From Butyriboletus loyo (taxonomy: Eukaryota; Basidiomycota; Agaricomycetes; Boletales; Boletaceae), in contig JBBPSI010000128.1 in the NCBI GenBank assembly GCA_038093515.1, forward strand, positions 1 through 64,000: a stretch of 64,000 bases of DNA, in the 5' to 3' direction. Position 1 is the stretch's first letter. The number at the start of each line of letters is the position of its first letter. Of the stretch, positions 22,930 through 35,111 are shown one piece after another. The position numbers and the translations under genes are program-made. The notes under the pieces were generated by a model. The model made no database searches and was not told where the DNA came from. It saw only the letters and a program-made list of their open reading frames with translations.

Positions 22930-24975
22930 ATGTACGTTCCTGGCGACGTGACTACTGTCGCCACAGTATACGGCTCAATCCTACTTGGTACTTGCTTCGC
23001 GTGCATGTGAGGTCTCGCCAGCACCCCATTATTCTTGCGCTGACGAATGTCTAGTCTCACCGGCATTGTCTATGTCCAATGCCTACTATACTATAGACTT
23101 TACCCCGGCGACTTTGTGTGGACAAAGGTTTTGGTACGTCAACGTTCTTCGCCGCCCGAGACAAGTTCAATGACAGGTTCTCAAGGTTTTCGCGGTTTGG
23201 GCTTTTGACTTGATGCACACGATCTGTATCATCGTTGCGGTCTGGCAATCAGTCATTGTCAATTTCGATAAGCCAGAAATGATGGACCACATTCCATCGT
23301 AAGTCGCCCACCGCCTCTTGTTGCAACCGGTACTCATCTGCTCGCAGCGCGCTTGGGGTACGTATCGGATTTCTGAGACAGGAATCCTTGATTGGATAAC
23401 TCTTCACAGCTTTCCGTGGCCGTAACAGCTGTCATTACATTCATGGTTCACTGGTCTGTGCTTTTCTGTTGTATTCTCCGACTGGTAGAATACTGAGGGA
23501 TCTATTCTGTCGCAGCTTCTTTGCAAACAGAATTCGCATGTGTAAGAAGTCGTTTCACGTGTTTCCCACATCGTTAATTTGTCACAGTGACGAAGAAGTG
23601 GTATGTTGCTGCCCCTCTGGTACGTCTGTTATCTTTGCTTTTCATCTGGTTTATGCCGACGCGCCGCTCTAGGTGTTCCTTGCATTCCTTCGTCTTGGTG
23701 AGTGGCTGGTTTGAGTGTCGATGAGCTGCTTGCTAACAATTCACTCAGTTGCTGCTTGTGGTAAGTACCATACCTTGAGCCAATGGAAGCCTGATTTCAT
23801 GTTTCCCGTGAATCGTCTAGTATCAACAAGCGAGATGTACGTTGCGTCCTTCTTGGTCGTCGATTATTTTTGATCCAAGTTCTGTTTAGTATCCGCTTGA
23901 AACAATACTCTTTGTTCATCCGGCCTTACCCTGCGGTACGAGCCTTACATGGTGTCATTCGCTCTATTTACGAGGTTTTCCAGTGGGTTTTTACAATGGG
24001 TGTCACGCTCTCCGCCTCGGTAGAGTTTATCATCACTGCAGTCATGATCACCTTCTTGGGAAGCAGAAAGACTGGATTTGCCAAGTAAGCAATACCGTCG
24101 TTCATGTCGACAACTACTCATGACTGATCCCCCAGCATGAACCACATCATCAACACCTTGATTTTATACACTCTGGAGACTGGTGGCATCACATGGTGAG
24201 TGTACTTGAAGTTCTTGTTTATCTTCGTTAGCCTGACCTCCCGTTAATCAGTCTCGTAACAATGGCTTCATTGATCTGCGTTCGTCTGCCCGTTCCTCGT
24301 GAGATTTCCTGAGGTTATTGACATTCATGTGTCGCAGTGGCTCCTCATGCGTCATAACTTGATTTTCCTCGGGATGCACTTTACAATTGCCAAACGTACG
24401 CTTTTGAAATTCCAACGCTAAGAAATGAGCTTAACACCGATCATAGTATATGCTAATTCGCTCCTCGCTACGTACGCTTGACCGCAAAGCACGGTTATCA
24501 CCACTAAGCTAATTCCTATCCAGGTTAAATACTCGCAAACGTCTCAGAGTCGACCGCATGTACTCGAGCGAACGAGACAATAATAATGGGCTCACCCCAA
24601 CGCCCAGCCCCTTCAAGAGTAATTTCTCGGTATGTCATCTGTCGAAATTATGCGGTACGAGATGGAGGGATTTGCGTATTCATTAACGATCTGTGACAGA
24701 ATCGCATGCTCGGACCAACTGCCACGCAAAAGAGTGTACGTATTTGAATTTTGTTATTGTGTCTTTCCATTCCTGACTATTTATAGGTACAGCTTAATGT
24801 CAACGTCGAGACCACCATTGTCTCGCAGATTGACGAGGATAAGCACCGCGATATTGAGGCGACGGCAGATGGCACACCGACTCTCGCTGCATTTGATGAA
24901 GACGGGAACTACAAGGTTTTTGACCGAGACAGCTCCGACACAAACATAACCGAAAAGTACCAACCTATTGTGTGA
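22930..24975 (+). CDS. DUF6534-type seven-helix membrane protein
   Basis: This family of integral membrane proteins is greatly expanded in mushroom-forming fungi; its function is not established. The start MYVPGDVTTVATVYGSILLG opens the first helix. Next come CLLYYRLYPGDFVWTKVLV with FAVWAFDLMHTICIIVAVW, a helix with ALGLSVAVTAVITFMVHCFF, ANRIRMLTKKWYVAAPLVFL, WVFTMGVTLSASVEFIITAV, ILYTLETGGITCLVTMASLI, and the typical IFLGMHFTIAKLYANSLLAT LNTRKRLR end of the membrane domain. The cytosolic tail ends DTNITEKYQPIV with TGA at 24973-24975. About twelve exons, some very short. No frameshift was seen. Confidence 0.85.
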
Positions 24976-25821
24976 TGTCGACTGCTTCTCTTTTCCTGTG
25001 TGCGAGTTGTGGATATACCTGTTCGAAGGGGTTTTTTTATAGTGTTATTGTGACGCCATTTCCATATTATTTGCTTCCCCTCTTGACTGCTGTAACATAT
25101 TCAATCATCATCGACTGACCCACACACGCTCCTTGTGCTTTCGCTAACTTAGTTCGCGTTTCGCTTTACTTCGATCTTCTACCGCTACTTGCACATGACC
25201 TAAGGGTGGAAGAAATTGTGCTCATACCAATTATTTAATGTATTGTTCATAATCTACTGCTGCCCTCTGGACTAGCCGAGCCATTTCCTCTCGGGTGGGA
25301 GAACTGCTGAGCCTAAGAACGAAAAATATCAAGTCGGTCCGATTGACAAGGACGTCAATGAGCTGCGGAAAGAGAAAGTGACAGGGTCGTCAAACGCATC
25401 ATTTGATCTGTCTGATCGGGCCCAGATGCAGAGCTGTTGTTGTCGATTTCAACATGCTCCCTCAGCAAGGCACCCAGAAAGACCAGCGTGGCCAGAATTC
25501 GAAAAAAAAGGTGGACCGACATGGTGGTGACCTACCTCTCGCTTGATCATGATCATGATGTGATCAGCTATCAGCTATCAGCTAGACTTGACCCATCCGA
25601 GGAGCGTTGCACTGCGAGAATCAGTCGTTTGTTTGTCTCGATTTTTCAAGTTTGCCCATATTGCATTTTGCATTATGCATTATGCATTATGGGTTTGACG
25701 TTCGCATGGGTCTTTCCGCTCCGACGCACGCGGGCCCGTTTTTCGATTTTTCTTTTAATTTTCTCCGATCTCTCGGTTGTGACGATGTAATATAACATTG
25801 GCTTCTTCGTCCGGCGTCGTT

Positions 25822-25900
25822 TCACGTCCCCCGTCCCCCGTCCCCCGACCCACGTCCTACGTCCCACGTCTCACGTCCCACGTCTCACGTCTTACGTCCC
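25822..25900. repeat. Degenerate 7-bp tandem repeat (ACGTCCC)n
   Basis: About eleven imperfect heptamers related to ACGTCCC run through this stretch, with variants CCGTCCC, CCGACCC and ACGTCTC. Seen directly. Confidence 0.85.
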
Positions 25901-26071
25901 GGCTGTTCGTTTATCGAGTTCCGGTGAGCTCGGGGCTCGGTTCTGTCACCTGTTGATGCGCTCGAGTTCTCGAAGACGAAAACTGTCGAGAGAGCGAGCC
26001 GAGGGAGATTCGGTGGGGTGGAAAGCGAGATCTAGATCTTAGAGGTCTTGTAACGATGGACGAACACCCAA

Positions 26072-26130
26072 TCCGAGTCCGAGTCCGAGTCCGAGTCCGA
26101 GTCCGAGTTCGAGTTCGAGTTCGAGTCCGA
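26072..26130. repeat. 6-bp microsatellite (CCGAGT)n
   Basis: Nine consecutive hexamers (six CCGAGT, then three TCGAGT) followed by a partial unit. On the minus strand they read as alternating Thr-Arg in one frame. Seen directly. Confidence 0.95.
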
Positions 26131-26408
26131 TGGGCTGATTCCAATAAGGAGGTCATCTGATTCTCGTTCGATAGGCTCAAGTTTACTGTGAGCGCTCGCT
26201 CACGTTTCATTTTTCAACGACGACTGAATTGTGCACGGCGCCTCTTCGCTATGCCATTCATAGAGCTTGACGCTTACTTCGGCTTCGTTGTTCGAACCCT
26301 GGATGATCCAGCTCGCGTCCAAATAGAGTCATGGAAGTCTGAGAGCAACACCTAGTGATCATGATGAATGACGACGGCTTCGAATCAATGTGACACGATC
26401 AGTGATCT

Positions 26409-27411
26409 GTGCAGCAGAGCGTTCGTTTCTGTTTGACCCGGGCTCCAGCTTTTCAGTACGACAACATGTCGTTCGATCCGCGGTCGTCATACAGGGTCAG
26501 CGAGGATCTTGCGGCCAGCTTTTTATTTGATCGGTTCCGTGCTAACCAGAGTGCTTGCGATTGGATCGATCTCAGCTTCTGGTCCCATATCCCCAACCTT
26601 CGGAACCGGGCAAACTGTACACACTGCGGAGCCCCTGCTGAATCTCTGGGACATATGCTACTCCACTGCCAGAGCCCTGAACCCATGACCATCTGGAACA
26701 TAGTCCAATGGATTTGGCCCCCCTGCCTTGGGGGGTGGAGAACCCTGTCCATTGGCCTCCTCCTTGGCTGCGGGTCCATCACCCCCCCACAACCACAACA
26801 ACAGAACGACCAGCCCCCCGCACCGCACGCCCGAGCACATCTGCAACGGATACTCCTGTCCGAATCCACACACCTCATATGGGCACTCCGCTGTGAGCGT
26901 GTCATCCGGAATCAGACCCTGCCCTGACCACACGAGCTATTGAAACTCGCTGGCTCGATCGCATAAACCCCCGCCTGCACATCGACCGGCGAAACGCAAA
27001 ATCCTCATATGAGCCTAGACTAGAACGGCGGGTGAGTGATACCTGGTTGCCTCTCATACCAGACCAACGCTGCCCAGGCCCTCCGCCACCACCAAGGCCA
27101 CCCGACAGCTCACTGAGTCCCACACCCCCTGTCACGCAGGGCGTGCGTAAAAGCATTTTCCCTCGGACCGCCAACACCACCTCCCTCCGAACTGGGTCAC
27201 GAAATACCGAGGTTTTAGTGGGTATTACGCTGCCCGGGCTCTCCACCACCACCGAGGCCACCCGACAGCTCATCGAGTCCCACAGGGCGTGCGTAAAAGC
27301 ATTTTCCCTCGGACCGGTTATTAGAGATAACCGCTATAGCGTATTGTGCAGGACTAGTCTGGGCAGCCACTGCATAATGATACCAACGCTTGTCTAAAAA
27401 GAAAAAAAAAA
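26409..27411 (+). mobile_element. 5'-truncated Tad/jockey-type LINE, 3' end
   Basis: Only the end of the second open reading frame of a non-LTR retrotransposon is left. It shows RVSEDLAASFLFDRFRANQS, the zinc-knuckle-like CTHCGAPAESLGHMLLHC and the typical ILLSESTHLIWALRCERVIR block seen in fungal LINE reverse-transcriptase proteins. Frames then shift (ETRWLDRINPRLHIDRRN, then VSDTWLPLIPDQ). No reverse-transcriptase core or endonuclease is present. An A-rich tail lies at 27396-27411, which fits target-primed insertion. The coding part contains a 160-bp offset repeat near its 3' end. It is a dead 5'-truncated copy. Confidence 0.7.
27071..27316. repeat. Two-copy direct repeat inside the LINE remnant (27071-27170 and 27231-27316)
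   Basis: Both copies run from TGCCC(A/G)GGC through CCACCCGACAGCTC to GCGTGCGTAAAAGCATTTTC and CCTCGGACCG. The second lacks about 14 bases (CACCCCCTGTCACG region). Offset is 160 bases. Seen directly. Confidence 0.85.
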
Positions 27412-27817
27412 GACATAGATCGATCTCAGAGACATGAGATATTCTACGTACGATACGACTGCGCGCTGACTTGATTTCTGGGCTAGGGCAACACCTTTTT
27501 GGTCCTCTGGTCTGTGCGTTCCAGTCTTGCTGGCCCCGGGCCTCGCAGTCACGTCGACGTTCACACACCACTCACTAGCACTCACGTGTTTGGTATGTTT
27601 TCCCGTCAAAGGGAAAAAATCTGCTAGTGCTGAGAGAGATATCAAGATGATGCATACGTCGCACCGGACCGGCTAACGTTCATCCCGGCCTTCGAGTCAC
27701 ACTTCAATACCACCGCTTTAAATAAGAGACCCGCCAACAGCGACCGTGTGGTCGTTTGTGTCTCGCACACGCTCCCCGCCCTACCCCGATTCAGACCAAC
27801 ATTCGTCGCGATCAACC

Positions 27818-29545
27818 ATGTCCGTCGTCAAATCCGAATTTGATCCCAAAAACATGCCTTTCAGAAGACTTGGCCCTAGTGGTCTCCGAGTTCCGGTGTT
27901 CTCTCTCGGTGGATGTACGACCTGAATGACGTTGGGTGGGTAGAACAAGATGTCGCTCACGCTCACGCTTCGAAACACACAGGGCTCACTCTTGGAGGAA
28001 CTGTTACCGGTGACCCAGTCAAGGTGCGTCCTCGGGGAGGTTCTGTCGCTCGTCCGCTGGTAGCGAGATGTCGAGGATCTTCCATCAGGACATTGTCAAA
28101 GTTGCCTTTGAGAATGGTATCAACATGTTTGATACGGCGGAGGCATATGCCAAGGGCAAATCTGAAGAGGAAATGTGAGCCGGAGCTCTCGTGTGTTTTC
28201 GCCCGCGTAGGGTGTCCGAACAATGATTCCTAGGGGACGTGTCATCAATGAACTCGGTCTTCGTCGTACCGACCTGATCATCACTACGAAGTTGTTCTGG
28301 GGCGTCCACGGTGGTCCAAACGACGGTGGTCTCTCAAGGAAACAGTATGTCCATAACAAATGTGCCTCTTCCATAACTCACGTTTTCGCAGCATCATCGA
28401 GGGAACAAAGGCGTCTTTAGAACGCCTTGGTCTTGACTATGTTGACGTTATCTTCGCTCACCGTCCAGATGTATCAGGTAAGGTGTCTGTCGTTATCTAA
28501 AGCGGTTGCTTACGATAACGTTCGTCGATCAGTACCTATGGAAGAAACTGTTCGGGCATTCAGTTGGGTAATTGAAAAGGGCTGGGTACGTCTTCTGGAT
28601 TCCCAGCCACGGGTGCTTCTTAAACGGTACTTGCTAGGCTCACTACTGGGCAACGTCCGAATGGTCCGCGTATGACATCGAGGAGGCTCATCGTAAGTGT
28701 GATGGGATGGAAGTTGTCTTGTTAAGCTCACCCGATACACAGACGTTGCCACCAGATTGAGTCTACACGCGCCGATCGCGGAACAATGTCAACACAAGTA
28801 AGTCGCTTCGCACTAGGCTCAAGGGTTTTCCCGACATTTTGTACAGCATGTTCCACCGCGAGCGCCCGGAGAAGGAGTACCGGTACGGTAGCATTATCGG
28901 GTATGGGAAAGTCCACTCACAATTTGAATTAGCCCTCTGTACAAGAAGTACGAACTGGGCACGACTGTCTTCTCTGCTCTTGCGAGTGGTCTGCTGACTG
29001 GAAAGGTATGGTCAAATTACGTACAAGTAGTACAAATATTCTCATTCATGTCTCACAGTACAACGATGGTATCCCCGGGGATACCCGATTCGCGATGCAC
29101 TCGAAATTTTTCAAGGGGACAGTCGACAGTCTCCAGAATGAGGAGGGTCTAACGAAGATTAGGAAAGTTAAAGAACTCTCAGCACTCGCCGAACAGGGTG
29201 AGTCGATTGGGAACTCTGTGTGTTCTTCCTCGTGACTCACCCCGAGCATGAGCAGAGCTTGGCTGTTCAGTCACTCACCTCGCTTTGGCTTGGGTCGCAA
29301 AGAACCCCAACACCAGCACTGTCATCCTTGGCGCATCCAGACCCGAACAGGTTCTCGATAACTTGAAGGCCCTCGAGGTAATTCCGAAGTTAACGCCGGA
29401 GATCCTGGGCAAGATAGAGGACATTCTAGAGAACAAGCCAGCACCACCGGTATGTGGTATTTGACGCTCTAGTGGACGAACCACCCTAATCGGATTTCAG
29501 CCCACCTTTGGTCGTCCACCTCTCGACCCGTTGGGTCGCCTGTGA
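27818..29545 (+). CDS. Aldo-keto reductase, K+-channel-beta-subunit type (tandem copy 1)
   Basis: This is an NADPH-dependent oxidoreductase of the AKR superfamily, close to voltage-gated K+ channel beta subunits. It starts [20 protein letters not shown] and shows the family strand [11 protein letters not shown] with TLGGTV. The catalytic tetrad is visible: Asp and Tyr in [17 protein letters not shown], Lys in [11 protein letters not shown], His in VIFAHRPD. Further blocks are [70 protein letters not shown] and the cofactor-binding [20 protein letters not shown]. It ends PPLDPLGRL with TGA at 29543-29545. About ten exons, all joinable. A close tandem copy follows at 30175. Confidence 0.92.
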
Positions 29546-30174
29546 GCCTCTATGGGATTACATCCCAGGCCATAGGTGTGACAACGCGATCAGTATCGAT
29601 GATGAATGGATGTGACGTCAAAGTAGCGCTTACCAATAACTTCATTGTACAACTATTCCGGACCTTGTGATGACAAAAGACCGCGGGATGTGGAGCTCCG
29701 TTATGTAACGTAATGCTATCATGGAAATCTTCATCCGCGGATGCGAGCGAGTGTGGTGAGCTTAAGAACCCGCACGTTGTCTCCCACAAGCGTCGCAAAA
29801 TATCCAGTTATACCATTCGTCCTGGCTGGTTTTTAAATGATGCCTCGTTTAAACTCGTGAACACATTAAGCACGAGAGCACCACACGATACTCACATGTG
29901 GCTCTAGCAGCTGATCTTTGCTGACGCGGTGTCCAATTTCGAGATCACATGTCTTATAAATAGTCGTTAGCTCGATCAATTCACAAAGACCGTGGTATCT
30001 CTTCACTGACAAGCGACCGCTCCCTGTTGGTATGTACTCGTTCGTCGGGCCGATAGGTTCTTGCTTAGCAATGCAGGCTCAATTGGGAGCCTATATATTG
30101 AAATCTGGTACTTCAGTGCTGTAATCGACCTCGATAAGCCTCACTGCCCACTGAACGTCTACTGAACGATTACC
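29546..30174. other. Intergenic between the two AKR genes
   Basis: No coding signal. It contains the promoter of the second AKR gene, including a TATAAATA at about 29955-29962. Confidence 0.5.
29955..29962 (+). promoter_or_regulatory. Candidate TATA box upstream of AKR copy 2
   Basis: CTTATAAATAG occurs about 215 bases before the ATG at 30175. The distance is long for a fungal 5' leader, though an intron in the leader could explain it (GGTATGTACTCG at about 30029 could be a donor). Confidence 0.3.
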
Positions 30175-31838
30175 ATGTCCGTTGTCAAGTATGAATTCGA
30201 CCCCAAGAATATGCCATTCCGCCGCCTCGGCCCCAGCGGTTTGCGGGTTCCCGTCTTCTCGCTTGGTGGTTGTGAGTGGATAACGTTACTAGATCGTCGA
30301 TGGTGCCTCTGAAACATCGACCACGTGATAGGGTTGACTTTGGGAGGGACCGTCGTCGGTGACCCCGTCAAGGTAATGAGCAACGACGTCGTGAACGTAG
30401 ACAGGTTAGCCTAACATGATGCGACCAAGGAAATCATCAAAGTCGCCTATGAAAACGGTATCAACATGTTCGATACTGCTGAGGGCTATGCCAAGGGTCA
30501 TTCAGAAGTTGAAATGTCTGTATTCCAGAGATTGATTTTTCCGTTGCGAATGTGCTCACCGGTTCTCCACAGGGGTCGTGTTATCAAGGAACTCGGCTAC
30601 CGCCGGACCGACATGGTCATCACGACCAAGTTGTTCTTCGGTACTCGCTCTGGTCCCAACGACACCGGTCTGTCAAGAAAACAGTGAGTCCACTTCAGTG
30701 TTCAAATCCACCCTAGAAGCTGTTGCTCACGCGTTGTTTTAGCATCATCGAAGGTACTCAGGCTTCCCTCGAGCGCTTGGGCCTCGATTACGTTGATGTC
30801 ATCTTCGCACACCGTCCCGACCACTCAAGTCAGTGTGCTGTTGTTCTAGTTGGCACAGGTACTGATATATCGTAGCTCCTATGGAGGAGACCGTTCGCGC
30901 ATTCAACTACGTGATCGAGAAAGGCTTGGTAAGTGCATGGCATGTTTAGTCGAGAAAATCGCTTATCTCTACCTCAGGCTTTCTACTGGGCAACTTCGGA
31001 GTGGTCTTCCCGTGACATCGAGGAAGCGTACCGTGGGTGAAATTCATGCTGTGGGGGCCATGTCTTGATGGTTTCATGCAGACGTAGCTGACAAACTCAA
31101 CCTCATTGCCCCGATTGCCGAGCAATGCCAGCACCAGTACGCCCTCATTCATATGCATAGAATATGAATCACTCAACGTCAACTCAGCATGTTCCACCGT
31201 GAACGTCCCGAGAGGGAATTCGCACCTCTGTACAAAAAGTATGCCATCGGCACAACTGTGTGGTCCGCACTGGCCAGCGGTCTTCTCACCGGAAAGGTAG
31301 TTCACGTTCTGTCGTTATCCGTGTTCACTTTCTCATCGCGGACACTTGCTAGTATAATGACGGCGTCCCGGAAAACTCTCGTTTTGCTGCACACTCTGAC
31401 TTCTTCAAGGACACGCTCAAGAGTCTCAATGAGGAGGAGGGTCGCGCCAAGATCAGCAAGGTCCAGCGGCTCTCTGCGTTTGCACAAGCGGGTTTGTGTC
31501 CGATAACTGCCCACTTTCTTGGGAACCGGGCTGAATATATGCGCAGAGCTCGACTGCTCCGTGACTCACCTGGCGTTGGCATGGGTGGCTAAGAACCCCA
31601 ACACGAGCACGGTCATTCTCGGCGCCTCAAGACCTGAGCAAATCCTCGACAACTTGAAGGCGCTAGATGTCATTCCTAAGCTTACGCCAGAGGTCCTTGA
31701 CAAGATTGAGGCTATTCTGGACAACAAACCGGCTCCAATTGTGAGCTCGATTCTTGGAGCATGCAGTGTTTGCGTACTGAAATACTCTGACAGCCAACAT
31801 TCGGTCGTCCGCCGCTTGACGTCTATGGACGCCCCTAA
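30175..31838 (+). CDS. Aldo-keto reductase, K+-channel-beta-subunit type (tandem copy 2)
   Basis: This tandem paralogue of the gene at 27818 has the same exon order. It starts [20 protein letters not shown]. Catalytic residues are kept: [17 protein letters not shown] (Asp, Tyr), [11 protein letters not shown] (Lys), [10 protein letters not shown] (His). Later blocks are [89 protein letters not shown] and [18 protein letters not shown]. It ends PPLDVYGRP with TAA at 31836-31838. Protein differences from copy 1 are scattered and conservative, so both appear functional. No Shaker-type channel gene is nearby, so an enzymatic role is more likely than a channel role. Confidence 0.92.
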
Positions 31839-32829
31839 GGGTATACGGCCAAGGCTGTAAGTTGGAGGTAGTCGAATATACGTGTACTGGGAGTAAGCAA
31901 TTTACGCGATTTTGCCTGCGACACATGTTAGGCCTTGCAGTTTGGAGTTGAAAAGAGAAAAATACGCAGCGTGTGCAGACAATATTCGAGTTTCCTACGC
32001 ATTGTCAGTGCCCCATTGGCTTAGCTCCCCGTCAAGCGAATCTTCAACGTTTCAACTACCGTAAAGGCGGGAACATCACTAGTTCGCTCCTGAAAAAAGC
32101 AGCTGCGAGCTATGCATTACAGCTGGATCCAAGACGTTGGATCACTTTCGCCTGATTGGGTTTACTCTTGTTTATATATGTACTGGACAAATAACGCTAG
32201 AGTTACACTAGTAGAACAGTTCATGATGCATGAGGTAATAATGCATAAATCCTACTTTCTGTTACCTAAACCTAATGAAGATCAAGGTTTTATGCGTTAC
32301 ATACGAGCTAGTCTATTGTACTCTTAATCTAGCTTTCTCGGAAAAAAACCTTCTCAATAGCGCATCTCCGAGTTGGTAGAGCAATGAAACTGTCGCCATC
32401 ACCGTTCACAGCAAGTATGCCAAAGTGCTCTGATACTATCCCTCCTACCCGCGTCGTTCGGACAGGTGGAGGATCCGGAGCTGATTGCAGGAATGCCAGT
32501 CAACGGTTTCCAACCATTCGTTCAGTTTTGACTCGGGTGAAGATCTAGTCTCGGACCATCTATACTTGCGCGTCTTTTCTAAAAGCTCGGGTCTTTGGAA
32601 GTGTTCGTACACACCTAGCCGGGCACTTCCATTATAGAACGTCTGGTCCGACCAGAATTCGAGGCCACCTCAGCATGCTGGCATATCAATTGTAAGCCGG
32701 ATTAGGAATAGTTTTACTACTCAACTTACCTGGATTAGGTATAGTACTATTAGTTGTCGAGTAGACCAATGTAAACGCGCTAAAACTGAGTGGAACACAG
32801 GCGAGATCAGTCTAACGTTTCTGGACCCA
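31839..32829. other. Intergenic, no supported gene
   Basis: No coding exon or RNA gene recognised. It separates the AKR pair from the inverted permease pseudogene. Confidence 0.45.
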
Positions 32830-34635
32830 GCTGTAAAAGAAACGATAAATGTGTCAGTGATACGGCATGATGTTGATGATGACATCAAGAGAAGGTGCCG
32901 CACCTCGATTCCGAGGTCTGTGCCGTCGCACAGGCCATTTTTCCGATCGGACCTGTGCATCATGCTCGAGACAATCCGAAACAGGGGGTCGGGAGGCCTG
33001 CGATGCCAATTGAAAGTCTGCGAGTGAAATAATGGGAGAATCAAGGATATGAGAATGCAGTACAAAGTCAGAGGGGCGACGAAAAAGAGGACCTGAGGAT
33101 GTCATTGCGACAGCCACATAGAGCAAGAGGCGCATACTTGGAAGGGTTATCCCAATCTGTCTTGTTATATCCTCCCAACCGACCCCCTTTCTGCCGAAAT
33201 AGGAAATGTTCCTCCGCAACGATGACGAGAAAGTGGTGTCCAGTAACTCATTATGGACAAAACATTGCTGAGGATAGCACTGAACTGCTCCCATCCAGCA
33301 ACACCGACAATATTTGGTATAGATGATGAAAACGAGGAGTACCCAGATAAAACGGGGTGTCGCGGCAAGGGAACGACCGAGTGTCCGCATGGGGAGAGCT
33401 GCAGAATACGGGTTGGGAATGCTGTTGGCACTCTGTCGTGGACACGTAAGCACGGGATTCGGCCAAGAGGAGAAAGACGCACATCACACTAAACGCCGAC
33501 AACACCAGCAAATACTTGAGAAACCAATGCACCTGTGTTGCCACTTGAACCAAGAGCAGCGACATAGGTGGGGTCAGTGATTGACATCAATGTAGCACCC
33601 GGTGTCACAGTGAAAAGTATCGGAAGGTACAAACCCCAGAAGGTCAACATGAAGATGCGCCGAGGATTCGTATCCACGGGTAAGCGAACATTGTAGTCAG
33701 CAGCGACCGGCGCCCAGCCTGCGACCGAGGCAAAGATGATCGCGCCGAAGCCAAGAATGTCGGCACTGACAGCTCTTCCTGTGTCTTCCAATGACTTTTG
33801 GATGTCATATCTGGCTTTGCTACCGAGTCCATAGAGACAACACATGATGATGAAAAATGTGCCCACCCAGGCGTAACGCTCGTAGATGTCGTAGCCGATA
33901 AAACAAGGAATGAGACAGCAGACACTGATGATGATGTTGCCGATGACGAGGGGGGGTGCGTTTGCATTGATCGAAGCAAGCGTCTGGCCACCAAGGATCA
34001 CAGCTATCGTGGCAAAACCAAGTCTAAAGGCGAATGTCAATGAAGCCGATGGCAGGCATAGAAAGGAAGACGTACTTAGTGAGGATATCTAAGACAGAAT
34101 AGAAGGTACCACCCAGGCACTCTGAACTATAGCCATAGTACGCAAGCCAGTCGGGCCGTGGGTCTAGGGTGGCAATAAAGGCCGCTGGTACAGCGTCGGG
34201 GGCAGCAAAGCAGAAGATGGTTGCGACGGCATGACTGGGCTAGGTGTGAGTAGGTAGGGTAAGACATGTATTTAGCCAATACACCTACAGGTATTGTCGT
34301 AAGTACCAAGTTGACCGACCTATTCTGCTGGTGAGGTACGAAACAAAAATGTAGAGGACATACCACCACATTAAAGGACGTTAAGCACAGACTCGGATAC
34401 GATTGAACGTCAAGGAAACGGACTTGTTCCAGGAAATTTTCGTTTTCCTCTGGTGTTCTGGCACGCGCTCCACGCCTCTTACTTCAACACCACTGTTGAA
34501 GAGTTTGGAGAGAAGAGTGCCAAAGGCACCAAACGTTTTGCGATCACTTGATCCGGCGCATCCTCGACTGTGTACACCTTGGTTGTCGACGCCTTTGTCC
34601 TTGTCATAGGACTGGTGGTTGCTGGCCTTAAACAT
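32830..34635 (-). pseudogene. NCS1 purine/cytosine permease pseudogene, inverted copy of 13199-15148
   Basis: Homology to the intact permease runs over almost its whole length: GVEVRGVERVPEHQRKTK (near 34490), FATIAVILGGQTLASINAN, IFASVAGWAPVAADYNVRLP, MLTFWGLYLPILFTVTPG (33489-34040) and the membrane-helix region near 33300. Lesions: a one-base insertion and a compensating one-base deletion shift about 18 residues in the N-terminal region; the acceptor of intron 1 is deleted (an 11-base block is missing just before the TGTGGTGG motif near 34370); about 32 bases are missing after GALVSQV (near 33510), causing a frameshift to a stop. Homology fades at about 32830. Seen by direct comparison of the two loci. 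Confidence 0.9.
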
Positions 34636-35111
34636 GCCGAAGGCACGGGAGGCAACGTGGACTGAACGAACGAGGGCAGTGACGATTAGACATTATCGGA
34701 AGCAAAAACGTGACCGAACGGAAATCTGCATGGGTTATTTAGAGTTGTGCCATGTCAATATCAATTAGCCAGGCCTACTGTTAATGGAGTTGTGGCAAGG
34801 AACATTAAAATGTCGGCATGACCATGTACGTTTGAGGAAACAATAGCGTGTTCATATGCATAAAAGGTCAACTTGAAAGCTTTGAATGGTGACTGTTGAC
34901 TGAACCTTACCGAGAAGCGGTGAAGCGGCCTGCTTGTAATGAATAATCGTTCAAGGGCCCTGACTACACAACGTGCCGGATGAGAGGTGTGAAAAGCAAT
35001 CTAAATCTATATCACAGGGTGATCCCATCACCAGAACTATGTCAGTGAATGATTCGAACATTCCATTTGTGAGCACCCCGCAAAGGTACCCGGCATAATT
35101 GAAAGGTCATT

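Larger units (their letters stand above)
24976..26400. other. Intergenic with simple repeats, no supported gene
   Basis: After the membrane-protein gene there is a stretch at 25310-25500 that is open on the plus strand (IDKDVNELRKEKVTGSSNAS) and may be a leftover exon, but no splice context was found. The rest is low complexity and carries two tandem repeats listed separately, plus three copies of TGCATTA(T) near 25670-25690. Confidence 0.4.

Noticed and set aside
25673..25700. CRISPR-like short repeats (TGCATTAT x3)
   Set aside because: Eukaryotic DNA, no spacers; simple tandem slippage.
26281..26330. Possible tRNA T-arm (GTTCGAACC)
   Set aside because: The stem around the loop does not pair and no acceptor, D or anticodon arms fit.
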